This document shows, piece by piece, positions 42,857 to 51,046 of a stretch of 64,000 nt of DNA. The DNA is from Flavobacterium sp. YO12 (GTDB lineage Bacteria; Bacteroidota; Bacteroidia; Flavobacteriales; Flavobacteriaceae): assembly GCF_004119495.1 (NCBI RefSeq), contig NZ_NRQU01000015.1, positions 18,030-82,029 on the forward strand, in the 5' to 3' direction. A program made the translations under genes and the position numbers. Below the pieces are notes generated by a model. It saw nothing but the letters and a program-made list of their open reading frames with translations, was not told where the DNA came from and searched no databases. How positions within the stretch are numbered: the first letter of the stretch is position 1; every line of letters begins with the position of its first letter.

Positions 42857-43582
42857 CTATATAGGCTTATAATTTTTCACTTCCCATTTTTTCGAAGTCA
42901 AATCGATATAATTGTAATGCAAAACATCGTTTTTATCAAACTGCCCGTTTTGGTTCGTGTCTTCGATAGTTCTAAAATACAAACGGTTTTTAGATTCGAT
43001 CAAATTCCAATCTACCAATTCTTGCAAATCAGCAGAAACTTTTGTGAAGTTTTCCCCGCTGATATCACTTAAATACAACGTTTTAATATCGCTTGTATCA
43101 ATTTTACCATCTTTGTTAGTATCTGAATCTGTTAAAGTATAAACCATAACTTTATTCTGCGTTTTGTCTGCAACCGTTTTCAAATAAGTAGCGGTTAAAA
43201 TTAAAACCGGTTTATCTGAAAGCGGACGAATTGAATCTGAATCTACTTTTTGAAATTTTAAATTCTGAAGATATCCCGTAATTTCATATTCTCCCAAATT
43301 AGAGATTGTAAAGCTTATATCATTCACGCTCGAAGATCCGTAACGTGCTTTTGACCCCTTTTCAAAAACCCTTAAATCACCAACAGGATGAATTAAATAA
43401 TTCGTTCCTTCCATCTGAATAGGCAAATCTGCAATTTCAATTTGTGTCGAATCACTCTTTGCGACAGCTCCAACTTTATTTGAACCATCATAAATTACTT
43501 TTGGCTTTTGCTGTACTTCATCTTTACAACTCATTAATGTACCGATGATTATTAAGGCTATATATTTTAAGGAATTTTTCAT
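42857..43582 (-). CDS. lipoprotein with EF-hand/dockerin-like calcium loops
   Basis: 241 residues with a lipoprotein signal ending TLMSC (Cys19). Two calcium-binding-type loops are visible: DSDTNKDGKIDTSD near residue 151 and EDTNQNGQFDKND near residue 207, both with the D-x-D/N-x-D/N-G pattern. The rest is beta-rich and I do not recognise a named family. It is probably periplasmic or outer-membrane attached. It lies downstream of the small membrane genes on the same strand, after a 46-base gap, and may share their transcript. Confidence 0.72.
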   Translation of the reverse strand: MKNSLKYIALIIIGTLMSCKDEVQQKPKVIYDGSNKVGAVAKSDSTQIEIADLPIQMEGTNYLIHPVGDLRVFEKGSKARYGSSSVNDISFTISNLGEYEITGYLQNLKFQKVDSDSIRPLSDKPVLILTATYLKTVADKTQNKVMVYTLTDSDTNKDGKIDTSDIKTLYLSDISGENFTKVSADLQELVDWNLIESKNRLYFRTIEDTNQNGQFDKNDVLHYNYIDLTSKKWEVKNYKPI

Positions 43583-43628
43583 GCTTGCAAATTATATTAG
43601 AATATCAAATATAGTATTTTTGATCGTA

Positions 43629-44090
43629 TTATCTGTTTTTATTGAATTTTACTAAAGCAAAGATATTGAGAAACACAATTCCAAGATAACCTAAAAACAC
43701 AATCCAATTTTGTTTATACAAAGATAAATAATACTCGAACCTCTTCTTTCTCTCCTGTTCCAAGATATAATCTTTATTAGCTTCAAAATAACCACATGTA
43801 ATTGGGACAATTTTTACACTTATTTGATTCTTAGGCTTTGGTATTCTCAAAACAAAAAAGTTGTTTTTATATTGCATAAACAATGTTTCTTTTTCAGCAA
43901 AGAAGATATCCAAAATTTCAATATAAACTTCATATTTCATCTTAGCGCCAAAACAAACTTGAATTCCATTTATTGTATCATTTGTACGATTTAATTCTTT
44001 TAAATCAAATTGAAGTTTATTTAACTTTTTTCTTTCTAAATCCAAAGAATTATTAAAATTAAAAACTTTATAATTCCTTTTATAAGCCAT
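43629..44090 (-). CDS. small membrane protein, possibly the 3' part of a split gene
   Basis: 153 residues from ATG 44090. A soluble part (YKRNYKVFNFNNSLDLERKKLNKLQFDLKEL onward) is followed by one C-terminal membrane span (WIVFLGYLGIVFLNIFALV, about residues 128-147). The frame is open further upstream to 44201, overlapping the 60-residue gene in a different frame. No family is recognised. Either it is the second of two overlapping genes (11-base overlap), or it and the upstream gene were one protein with N- and C-terminal spans, now split by a frameshift near 44090-44110. Confidence 0.55.
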   Translation of the reverse strand: MAYKRNYKVFNFNNSLDLERKKLNKLQFDLKELNRTNDTINGIQVCFGAKMKYEVYIEILDIFFAEKETLFMQYKNNFFVLRIPKPKNQISVKIVPITCGYFEANKDYILEQERKKRFEYYLSLYKQNWIVFLGYLGIVFLNIFALVKFNKNR

Positions 44091-44262
44091 AAACAATCCT
44101 TGTCTCAGTAGAGTCACTAGGAACATTAATATCAATACATCGCTCATCTTTAAAAGCATCAACTTTATAAAAATGATAAAAACACAGTAAAGGAATAACA
44201 ATTAAAGAAATCATTCCGGGAACATAATAAATCCTTCTTCTATTTTCCCGTTTCCTTATCAT
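44080..44262 (-). CDS. short membrane protein after the TonB receptor
   Basis: 60 residues: a basic start (MIRKRENRRRIYYVPG), one hydrophobic span (MISLIVIPLLCFYHFY) and a short tail ending ETRIVYGL. Its start overlaps the TonB receptor stop by 4 bases (ATGA), so it is translationally coupled. Its end overlaps the next gene by 11 bases in another frame. Taken alone it is unusually short for a periplasm-facing anchor, which favours a split longer gene. The function is unknown. Confidence 0.55.
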   Translation of the reverse strand: MIRKRENRRRIYYVPGMISLIVIPLLCFYHFYKVDAFKDERCIDINVPSDSTETRIVYGL

Positions 44263-46724
44263 AACCTTACATTCAGTTTTATATTAAAGACTCTTGAAGT
44301 CATAAAATTCGGGATCGCATATTGGTTTTTAGAATAAACATCGCGAACCCAAGTATTCGTAATCGCATTTTGATTGTTGAAAATATTAAAAATCTCTAAT
44401 CCAACAGATAACTCTTTAAAATTTTTAAGCCAGCCTGTTTTAGCATTCTGAGTACTGCTGTCAACAAAAACTTTAGCAAAACCAATATCAGCTCTTCTGT
44501 AATCGTTTAATCTATTTTGATACAAATAAGGATCAGAATAAGCTGGTGCGCCTCCAGGCAAACCAGTATTATACACTAAATTAAGATACACTTTTACACT
44601 TGGAATATTTGGCATATAATCCTGAAACATCATTGCAAATTTCAAACGCTGATCTGTCGGACGCGCTATATAACCTTTGTTCTCGTAATTCTCTTCGGTT
44701 TTCAAATATCCAAAACTAACCCAAGATTCCGTTCCGGGCACAAATTCTCCATTCAATCTAAAATCCAAACCTTGTGCATATGCTTTAGCATTATTATTGG
44801 CAACATATCGAATTCGAACATTATCTATCGAATACACATTTACGTCTGAAAGTGACTTATAATAAACTTCTGTAACCCATTTAAAAGGGCGATTCCACAT
44901 TTTAAAATTGTAATCGTTACTCAAAACAACATGAACCGCTTCCTGCGCTTTTACATTCGGATTCACTACTCCATTCAAATCACGGAGTTCTCGATAAAAA
45001 GGCGGCTGATGATATAATCCTCCAGAAATTCTGAAAACCATGTCCATATCCCAATCTGGTTTTATTGCAAATTGCGCTCTCGGACTCAGTACAAACTGAT
45101 TTTTTCCCTCAACCGCGGCACCCGAAACATTCCAGCTTTGAAAACGAGCACCAACATGAAACCAAATTTGATTGGAACCAATTTCGGATTGTTTATTCCA
45201 TTGTGCGTAACCTGAAAATCTGTTTATCGTATTAAAATTTGTCGCTCGAACGTTTTGATATGGTAAAAGCGGACCTTCATAAGGAGTATAAGGCTGATTG
45301 TTTTTTGGCAGCATAACTAAAGGCGGATTTACTGAAAATCCAGCCGAATCAATCACCTCCCACTCGATAACTCTATCTCGAATTGATTCTCTGGTATATT
45401 TTAATCCAAATTCAAGCTGACTTTCTTTCCAGTCTTTAGCACCTTTAATTTCAACATTTGCAATTAAAGCATCCAAATCATTTCTAGCGTGATTCAACTG
45501 CGATCCAATTCCTCGAGTAAAATCAACCGCTGTCTCGTTAGTTCCATCCTCAGCTGCCGCATTTCCTAAACGATATTGCGCCAAAATATCAAAATGCTCT
45601 TTTTCTGTCGTATGAAATAATGATCCAATTAATTTTAAAGTAAGCGATGGCGAAACTTTATAAGTTGTTTTTAAAGCTCCAAAATAAGTATCGTATTGAT
45701 CTTTTTCTTGACCTTCATAATACACATTAAGCGCCATTGGCTGATCGATAGTCCCAAATTTTGTTTCTCTGGTTAAGGGCTGATATAAATATTTATTCTG
45801 CGAAACATTTCCCAGAAAACTCATCTGCCATTTTTCAGAAATATCATAATTTATATTAGTTTGAAAATCAGCAAAAGTCGGCGTATAATTTGTCTTTGTA
45901 TCTTGACTATTTACCAGCAAACTATTATTTCTGTAGCGAACTCCAGTTACTGCTGACCATTTTTTGTTTTTCGAAACGGCATCAACAGAAGCGCTTCCTC
46001 CTAAAAAACTGGCTTCTAAGGAAGCACCAAACCGAGTTGGTTTTCTATAAGTAATATCTAAAACTGATGATAATTTATCTCCAAACTTAGCTTGAAATCC
46101 ACCTGCCGAAAAATCTACATTTTGAACCAAATCTGTATTGGTAAAACTCAATCCTTCCTGTTGCCCTGACCGAATTAAAAACGGACGATAAACTTCGACT
46201 TCATTAACGTAAACTAAATTCTCATCATAATTACCGCCTCGTACTGCATATTGTGTACTAAGTTCATTATTTGAATTTACACCCGGAAGTGTTTTTAAGA
46301 TATTTTCTACACCTGCATTTGCACCGGGAACTTTTTTTATTGCTGTTACATCAATTGTTGCAATTCCCTGAACACGTTTTCTATTTTTGGAAGACACAAA
46401 AACTTCTCCCATCTGTTCTTCAGAATTACTCATTATCGGATTAAAAACAAAAAACTCATTTGGCTTTAAATTCACCGTTAAGCTTATCATTTTTAAAGAA
46501 ATATGGGTAAAAATTATCGAAACTTTTTTGTTTGAAACTACATCAATTTCAAAAAAACCATTGGCATCAGACTGTGTACTATTTTTACCTGATGTGATAT
46601 TTACATTAGAAACAATATTATTTTCATCGTCGACAATAATGCCCTTAACATGACCGTTTTGAGCAAACAAAGCACATGTGAAAAACAGAAAAAACAAGGC
46701 GAATATGAACCTATTATTATACAA
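44259..46724 (-). CDS. TonB-dependent receptor with carboxypeptidase-like N-domain
   Basis: 821 residues. A signal peptide (cleavage about CALFAQ, residue 22) is followed by a CarboxypepD-regulatory domain (GHVKGIIVDDENNIVSNVNI to about residue 105). The plug has VPGANAGVENILKTLPGVNSNNELSTQYAVRGGNYDENLVYVNEVEVYRPF (split over 131-181). A large barrel ends SRVFNIKLNVRL, with EIFNIFNNQNAITNTW before it. No SusD partner is present, so a glycan-utilisation locus is unlikely. It is 11 bases after an M23 peptidase gene and coupled to two small membrane genes. The substrate is unknown. Confidence 0.9.
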   Translation of the reverse strand: MYNNRFIFALFFLFFTCALFAQNGHVKGIIVDDENNIVSNVNITSGKNSTQSDANGFFEIDVVSNKKVSIIFTHISLKMISLTVNLKPNEFFVFNPIMSNSEEQMGEVFVSSKNRKRVQGIATIDVTAIKKVPGANAGVENILKTLPGVNSNNELSTQYAVRGGNYDENLVYVNEVEVYRPFLIRSGQQEGLSFTNTDLVQNVDFSAGGFQAKFGDKLSSVLDITYRKPTRFGASLEASFLGGSASVDAVSKNKKWSAVTGVRYRNNSLLVNSQDTKTNYTPTFADFQTNINYDISEKWQMSFLGNVSQNKYLYQPLTRETKFGTIDQPMALNVYYEGQEKDQYDTYFGALKTTYKVSPSLTLKLIGSLFHTTEKEHFDILAQYRLGNAAAEDGTNETAVDFTRGIGSQLNHARNDLDALIANVEIKGAKDWKESQLEFGLKYTRESIRDRVIEWEVIDSAGFSVNPPLVMLPKNNQPYTPYEGPLLPYQNVRATNFNTINRFSGYAQWNKQSEIGSNQIWFHVGARFQSWNVSGAAVEGKNQFVLSPRAQFAIKPDWDMDMVFRISGGLYHQPPFYRELRDLNGVVNPNVKAQEAVHVVLSNDYNFKMWNRPFKWVTEVYYKSLSDVNVYSIDNVRIRYVANNNAKAYAQGLDFRLNGEFVPGTESWVSFGYLKTEENYENKGYIARPTDQRLKFAMMFQDYMPNIPSVKVYLNLVYNTGLPGGAPAYSDPYLYQNRLNDYRRADIGFAKVFVDSSTQNAKTGWLKNFKELSVGLEIFNIFNNQNAITNTWVRDVYSKNQYAIPNFMTSRVFNIKLNVRL

Positions 46725-46735
46725 CTATTTGGGTT

Positions 46736-48430
46736 TTATTTTTGTTGACTTCTAAGGAAACGTGTTTCAAAGATAGAAGAATTCCCTACATTATCAATTA
46801 CTTCAATTTTTAAATCATTTGCTCCTTCAAGCAGCAATTGAGGATCAAAAGTGTGAGTAATCTTTTTGTTTTTATTTTCATATTCAAACAAAACCCATTT
46901 TCCGTTCAAATAGCCGTTATAGGATTTAATTCCTGACGAAGAATCGCTGATAATAAACTCGATTTTTTTCTGATCGCTGATCCATTTATCCTGAACCGGC
47001 TTTGTAATTTTAATAACGGGTTTTATAGTATCTAATACTAAACCATATTGTCCTAATACTTTTGATTTTGCTGTATAAACATCTCCCTTTCTAACCGTAC
47101 CGTTGTAACTGCTGCTTGCTCCGCTTATTCTTCCAATAAAAACTTTGTCGCGCAAGGCTTCAGAATAAGTATTATCCTTGATGGTTATAGTAAAATTAGA
47201 ATGCACAGGAACGGTATCATCATGAATATAAATTCGATTGTTTTTAACATCAAAATTTAGATTAAAGTCATCGTAAAATGTTCCTGCAGGAAAGAAAACA
47301 GACATATTGTCTTTTTCGAAATTAGAATCTTTATTGTATTTAACAAAATACTTAGATGTACTCGCTTCTGCCGGCACCAAAGGAACAGCTGAATCATATT
47401 CGATTGGAACTGTGATTGAATTTAGATTTCCGTAATAATCTGAAACTTCAATTCTATAAGTTGACGCCAAATTAGGTTCTGCCGTAATTATCCCTCTAGA
47501 CGCATCTGTTTTTATAATGCTTAACGCAAAAGGTGTTTTCATGAAAAGCTTCTGAACACGCTGACTTGTTTTTTTGTATCGCGAATAATCAATAAATGCA
47601 TTGATGTAACGCATTTCATCAAATGAATAGGTATTAAATTGATAGTTGTAATTTTGATTTCCATTCAAAAATGTCGAAACATTAAAAACGCCATTTTTAT
47701 TAAAAGAAACATCATCAGTATCAACAGCATTAATTCCAAAACCAATTTTTCCATTCGTTTTTACTTTTCCTGCAAGATAAGTTCCGTCTTTTTGCAGCGT
47801 CATGTTTAACAACAAAGGCTGTTTGGACTGATTAACTGAGGCATTGTCTAATGGATAAACATACAAACTTGACAAAGTTGGTTTCTTTGTATCTTTAATA
47901 TTTTTATCAAACCCAAAGAAAATTGGATTAATTACAAACTCCGTTTTTGTATCTCTAATTTCAAAATGCAAATGCGGTCCTTCAGATGAACCTGTATTTC
48001 CAGAAAGTGCAATTAACTGTCCTTTTGTAACTGGAAGATCGCCTGGTTTCGGAAATAATTCAATTTCATAAGCCTTTTCAGCATAGTGCGCTTTGGTTAC
48101 AAAATCTTGAATCGCTCCTTTAGTAGTTTGCAAATGCCCATAAACAGAAGTATACCCGTTTGGATGCGTGATGTAAATACATTTTCCGTTTCCAAACGTC
48201 GAAATCTTAATTCTCGACACATAACCATCGGCAATTGCATAGACATTGAGTCCTTCTCTCTGATTGGTTTTCAAATCAAAACCTGCATGAAAATGATTTG
48301 GTCTTAATTCTCCAAAATTACCCGAAAGCTGCATCGGAATATCTAATGGCGGACGAAAATAATCTTTAGGATATTGTGTTTGGGCAAAAATAAAGTGGCC
48401 GCACAAAAGGGCAAATACAGAAAATCTCAT
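46736..48430 (-). CDS. M23 family metallopeptidase
   Basis: 564 residues with a signal peptide (cleavage about HFIFAQ, residue 17). The LytM/M23 domain lies at the N-terminus: GNFGELRPNHFHAGFD holds zinc ligands His48 and Asp52, GYVSRIKISTFGNGKCIYI and SVYGHLQ follow, and GPHLHFEIRD (about residue 150) carries the remaining catalytic His residues. The remaining 400 residues are beta-rich and may be sensory or structural. The family cleaves peptidoglycan cross-bridges. It is the first gene of the minus-strand operon with the TonB receptor. Confidence 0.9.
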   Translation of the reverse strand: MRFSVFALLCGHFIFAQTQYPKDYFRPPLDIPMQLSGNFGELRPNHFHAGFDLKTNQREGLNVYAIADGYVSRIKISTFGNGKCIYITHPNGYTSVYGHLQTTKGAIQDFVTKAHYAEKAYEIELFPKPGDLPVTKGQLIALSGNTGSSEGPHLHFEIRDTKTEFVINPIFFGFDKNIKDTKKPTLSSLYVYPLDNASVNQSKQPLLLNMTLQKDGTYLAGKVKTNGKIGFGINAVDTDDVSFNKNGVFNVSTFLNGNQNYNYQFNTYSFDEMRYINAFIDYSRYKKTSQRVQKLFMKTPFALSIIKTDASRGIITAEPNLASTYRIEVSDYYGNLNSITVPIEYDSAVPLVPAEASTSKYFVKYNKDSNFEKDNMSVFFPAGTFYDDFNLNFDVKNNRIYIHDDTVPVHSNFTITIKDNTYSEALRDKVFIGRISGASSSYNGTVRKGDVYTAKSKVLGQYGLVLDTIKPVIKITKPVQDKWISDQKKIEFIISDSSSGIKSYNGYLNGKWVLFEYENKNKKITHTFDPQLLLEGANDLKIEVIDNVGNSSIFETRFLRSQQK

Positions 48431-48527
48431 AAAATAACATTTTTGCTAAGATAAAAAATTAACAGGGAAAAACCGAAGATACAGCCACAAAAACACAATT
48501 GATTGAAATTCATTTATTTGTCTATTT

Positions 48528-48561
48528 TTAATGCAAAAAAATCGATAAAAAATTGCATTAA
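48528..48561. promoter_or_regulatory. inverted repeat overlapping the zapA-operon promoter
   Basis: TTAATGCAA (48528-48536) and TTGCATTAA (48553-48561) are perfect 9-base arms. The right arm covers the -33 TTG. This could be an operator. Confidence 0.4.
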
Positions 48562-48582
48562 TAAAAAGGAATATTAACTTTG
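48553..48582 (+). promoter_or_regulatory. Bacteroidota-type promoter
   Basis: TTG at 48553-48555 and TAACTTTG at 48575-48582, spacing 19. It would transcribe the coiled-coil gene and zapA. Confidence 0.6.
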
Positions 48583-48610
48583 TATGATTAAGTAATGAAT
48601 AGGATGTATA

Positions 48611-48901
48611 ATGAGTGTAATTGCCGAAATAATTGATACTCTTGAATATAAAATCGAAAAGCTGTTTGAGAAATCAAAAAGCTTGGAAAAGAATAATCAG
48701 GTATTACAATTAGAATTAGCCAAAGCTGCGCAAATTATTCGAAAACAATCTGAGGAGATTGAAGCTTTGAAGAAGCAGTATGACACACTTAAGATAGCCA
48801 ATTCGTTGCTTGGCAGCGACGACAACAAGAGAGAGACAAAGCTTAAAATAAATTCATTAATTCGCGAAATTGATTACTGTATAGCACAACTATCAGATTA
48901 G
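48611..48901 (+). CDS. coiled-coil protein upstream of zapA (ZapB-like in form)
   Basis: 96 residues, almost entirely helical and heptad-like (ILDTLEYKIEKLFEKSKSLEKNN through LKKQYDTLKIANSLLG, about residues 8-67). It ends with a second helix (KLKINSLIREIDYCIAQL). There is no signal or membrane segment. It is the gene directly before zapA (5-base gap). By size, coiled-coil form and position it may be a ZapB-type partner of ZapA at the division site. No sequence similarity to ZapB can be claimed from this reading. Confidence 0.72.
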   Translation: MSVIAEIIDTLEYKIEKLFEKSKSLEKNNQVLQLELAKAAQIIRKQSEEIEALKKQYDTLKIANSLLGSDDNKRETKLKINSLIREIDYCIAQLSD

Positions 48902-48906
48902 ATAAC

Positions 48907-49200
48907 ATGGACGGAAAGCTTAAAATCAAAATATCAATTGCAGACCGAGTTTACCCATTAACGGTAGATCCAGCTCAAGAAGAAGGACTTAGAAGTGCTT
49001 CAAAAAAAATTGATGCCATGATTAAGCAGTTCGAAGAAAGTTACGCAGTTCGCGACAAACAAGATGTATTAGCCATGTGCGCACTGCAATTTGCATCGCA
49101 AGTGGAACAAAAACAAATTGATAACGCAATCGATGGCGAGCAAACTATCGAAAGAATTAAAAAATTAAATTTGCTTTTAGATCAATATCTCGAAAACTAA
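48907..49200 (+). CDS. zapA: cell division protein ZapA
   Basis: 97 residues. KIKISIADRVYPLTVDPAQEEGLRSASKKIDAMI (residues 6-39, described in parts) is the ZapA globular head, with KDVL-like QDVLAMCALQFASQVEQ and a C-terminal coiled coil (ERIKKLNLLLDQYL). ZapA binds FtsZ and promotes bundling at the septum. It is followed by the 6S-like RNA and rny, a linkage that recalls the zapA-6S RNA order of proteobacteria. Confidence 0.9.
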   Translation: MDGKLKIKISIADRVYPLTVDPAQEEGLRSASKKIDAMIKQFEESYAVRDKQDVLAMCALQFASQVEQKQIDNAIDGEQTIERIKKLNLLLDQYLEN

Positions 49201-49225
49201 ACGTTCTTTACAGAAACTAAGATAC

Positions 49226-49388
49226 TGCCTACATTAGTTCACAATTGGTAAACTCAACACTAACAATTTAGAATGAGCAAATCATCACTACTATAGTATG
49301 CCCTCCTTTGGCTGGGAAACTTGAACAGTGAGTTAGCTCAAAACTTGTCTTTACGAGTTTATTCAAGCAATTAATGTAGGCTTTTTTT
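49226..49388 (+). ncRNA. ssrS: 6S-like RNA (6S-Flavo candidate)
   Basis: The 208 bases between zapA and rny contain a rod-like RNA. GCCTACATTA (49227-49236) pairs exactly with TAATGTAGGC (49372-49381), closing the ends, followed by seven T as a terminator. Inside, TAAACTC (near 49249) pairs with GAGTTTA (near 49355). The middle (about 49280-49320) is less paired, as expected for the open bubble of 6S RNA. 6S RNA binds and inhibits housekeeping RNA polymerase. Location next to zapA and overall shape support the call; the Flavobacteria class was defined by covariance, which I cannot test here. Confidence 0.78.
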
Positions 49389-49408
49389 ATATATAAACCT
49401 TAACAAAC

Positions 49409-50968
49409 ATGGACATCATAACGATCATTATTGGTATAGTAGGTATTGCAGCTGGTTTTGCAATAGCTAAATTTATCGAGAAAAGTAATATTTCAAACCT
49501 AATAAAAAACGCAAAAAAAGAAGCAGCTTCGATTTTAAAAGACGCTAATTTAGAAGCCGAAAATATTAAGAAAGATAAAATTCTTCAAGCAAAAGAGCGT
49601 TTTATCGAATTAAAATCAGAACACGAACAAGTTATTTTAGCACGAGATAAAAAAGTTGCTGAAGTAGAAAAAAGAGTACGTGATAAAGAATCTCAAGTTT
49701 CTAATGAGCTTTCAAAAGCTAAAAAAGTAAACGACGATTTTGAATCTAAAACAGCTGAATACAACAATAAAATTGAAGTTTTAGACAAAAAACAAGCTGA
49801 AGTTGACAAGTTACACAAAAGTCAATTACAGCAGCTTGAAGTTATCTCTGGACTTTCTGCAGAAGAAGCGAAAGAACAATTAGTTGAAGGCTTAAAAGCA
49901 GAAGCTAAAAGCAAAGCAATGTCTCATATTCAAGACACAATTGAAGAGGCTAAACTTACTGCGCAACAAGAAGCTAAAAAAATCATCATCAATACAATTC
50001 AAAGAGTTGGAACAGAAGAAGCTGTTGAAAATTGCGTTTCTGTATTCAACATCGAATCTGACGATGTAAAAGGTAGAATCATTGGTCGTGAAGGTCGTAA
50101 CATTAGAGCTCTTGAAGCTGCAACTGGAGTTGAAATTATCGTTGATGATACACCAGAAGCAATCATTCTTTCTTGTTTTGATCCAGTTCGTAGAGAAATT
50201 GCTCGTTTGTCATTGCACAAATTGGTTACTGACGGACGTATTCACCCAGCTAGAATTGAAGAAGTTGTTGCAAAAACAGCTAAACAAATCGACGACGAAA
50301 TTATCGAAGTTGGTAAACGTACTGTTATTGACTTAGGAATTCACGGATTACACCCAGAATTAATTAAGGTTGTTGGTAGAATGAAATACCGTTCATCTTA
50401 CGGACAAAATTTATTACAACACTCAAGAGAAGTTTCGAAACTTTGTGGTATCATGGCAGCCGAATTAGGCTTAAATGTAAAATTAGCTAAAAGAGCTGGT
50501 TTACTACACGATATTGGTAAAGTTCCAGATACAGAAAGTGATTTACCTCACGCACTATTAGGTATGCAATGGGCTGAGAAATACGGAGAAAAAGAAGAAG
50601 TATGCAACGCTATTGGTGCACACCACGACGAGATCGAAATGAAATCATTATTGTCACCAATTGTTCAGGTTTGTGATGCTATATCAGGAGCAAGACCAGG
50701 AGCAAGACGTCAAGTTTTAGATTCATACATTCAGCGTTTGAAAGATCTTGAAGAAGTAGCTTACGGATTCAGCGGTGTTAAAAATGCTTACGCAATTCAA
50801 GCTGGTAGAGAACTTCGTGTTATCGTTGAAAGTGAAAAAGTTTCTGATGACAATGCGGCAAACTTATCATTTGAAATCTCACAAAAAATTCAAACTGAAA
50901 TGACTTACCCAGGTCAAGTTAAAGTAACCGTAATTAGAGAAACAAGAGCTGTAAATATTGCAAAATAA
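49409..50968 (+). CDS. rny: ribonuclease Y
   Basis: 519 residues, the usual length. One N-terminal membrane span ([18 protein letters not shown], residues 3-20) is followed by a long coiled coil to about residue 200. The KH domain has [32 protein letters not shown] (parts, about 218-249). The HD domain has [17 protein letters not shown] and the metal-binding [10 protein letters not shown] near residue 365. The enzyme starts mRNA decay by endonuclease cleavage at the membrane. It is preceded by the 6S-like RNA and ends with a terminator. Confidence 0.96.
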   Translation: MDIITIIIGIVGIAAGFAIAKFIEKSNISNLIKNAKKEAASILKDANLEAENIKKDKILQAKERFIELKSEHEQVILARDKKVAEVEKRVRDKESQVSNELSKAKKVNDDFESKTAEYNNKIEVLDKKQAEVDKLHKSQLQQLEVISGLSAEEAKEQLVEGLKAEAKSKAMSHIQDTIEEAKLTAQQEAKKIIINTIQRVGTEEAVENCVSVFNIESDDVKGRIIGREGRNIRALEAATGVEIIVDDTPEAIILSCFDPVRREIARLSLHKLVTDGRIHPARIEEVVAKTAKQIDDEIIEVGKRTVIDLGIHGLHPELIKVVGRMKYRSSYGQNLLQHSREVSKLCGIMAAELGLNVKLAKRAGLLHDIGKVPDTESDLPHALLGMQWAEKYGEKEEVCNAIGAHHDEIEMKSLLSPIVQVCDAISGARPGARRQVLDSYIQRLKDLEEVAYGFSGVKNAYAIQAGRELRVIVESEKVSDDNAANLSFEISQKIQTEMTYPGQVKVTVIRETRAVNIAK

Positions 50969-50990
50969 CAGCCAATCCACACATAAAAAC

Positions 50991-51024
50991 AAAAAAGGCA
51001 GTTCTCTACGAACTGCCTTTTTTA
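50991..51024. terminator. bidirectional rho-independent terminator
   Basis: AAAAAAGGCAGTT and AACTGCCTTTTTT around CTCTACG, between rny and the convergent histidine kinase gene. Confidence 0.9.
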
Positions 51025-51046
51025 ATTCTATCTAACTACGAAGCTT

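Noticed and set aside
44259..46724. SusC of a polysaccharide-utilisation locus
   Set aside because: No SusD gene or glycoside hydrolase is adjacent, and the protein is shorter than typical SusC (about 1000 residues).
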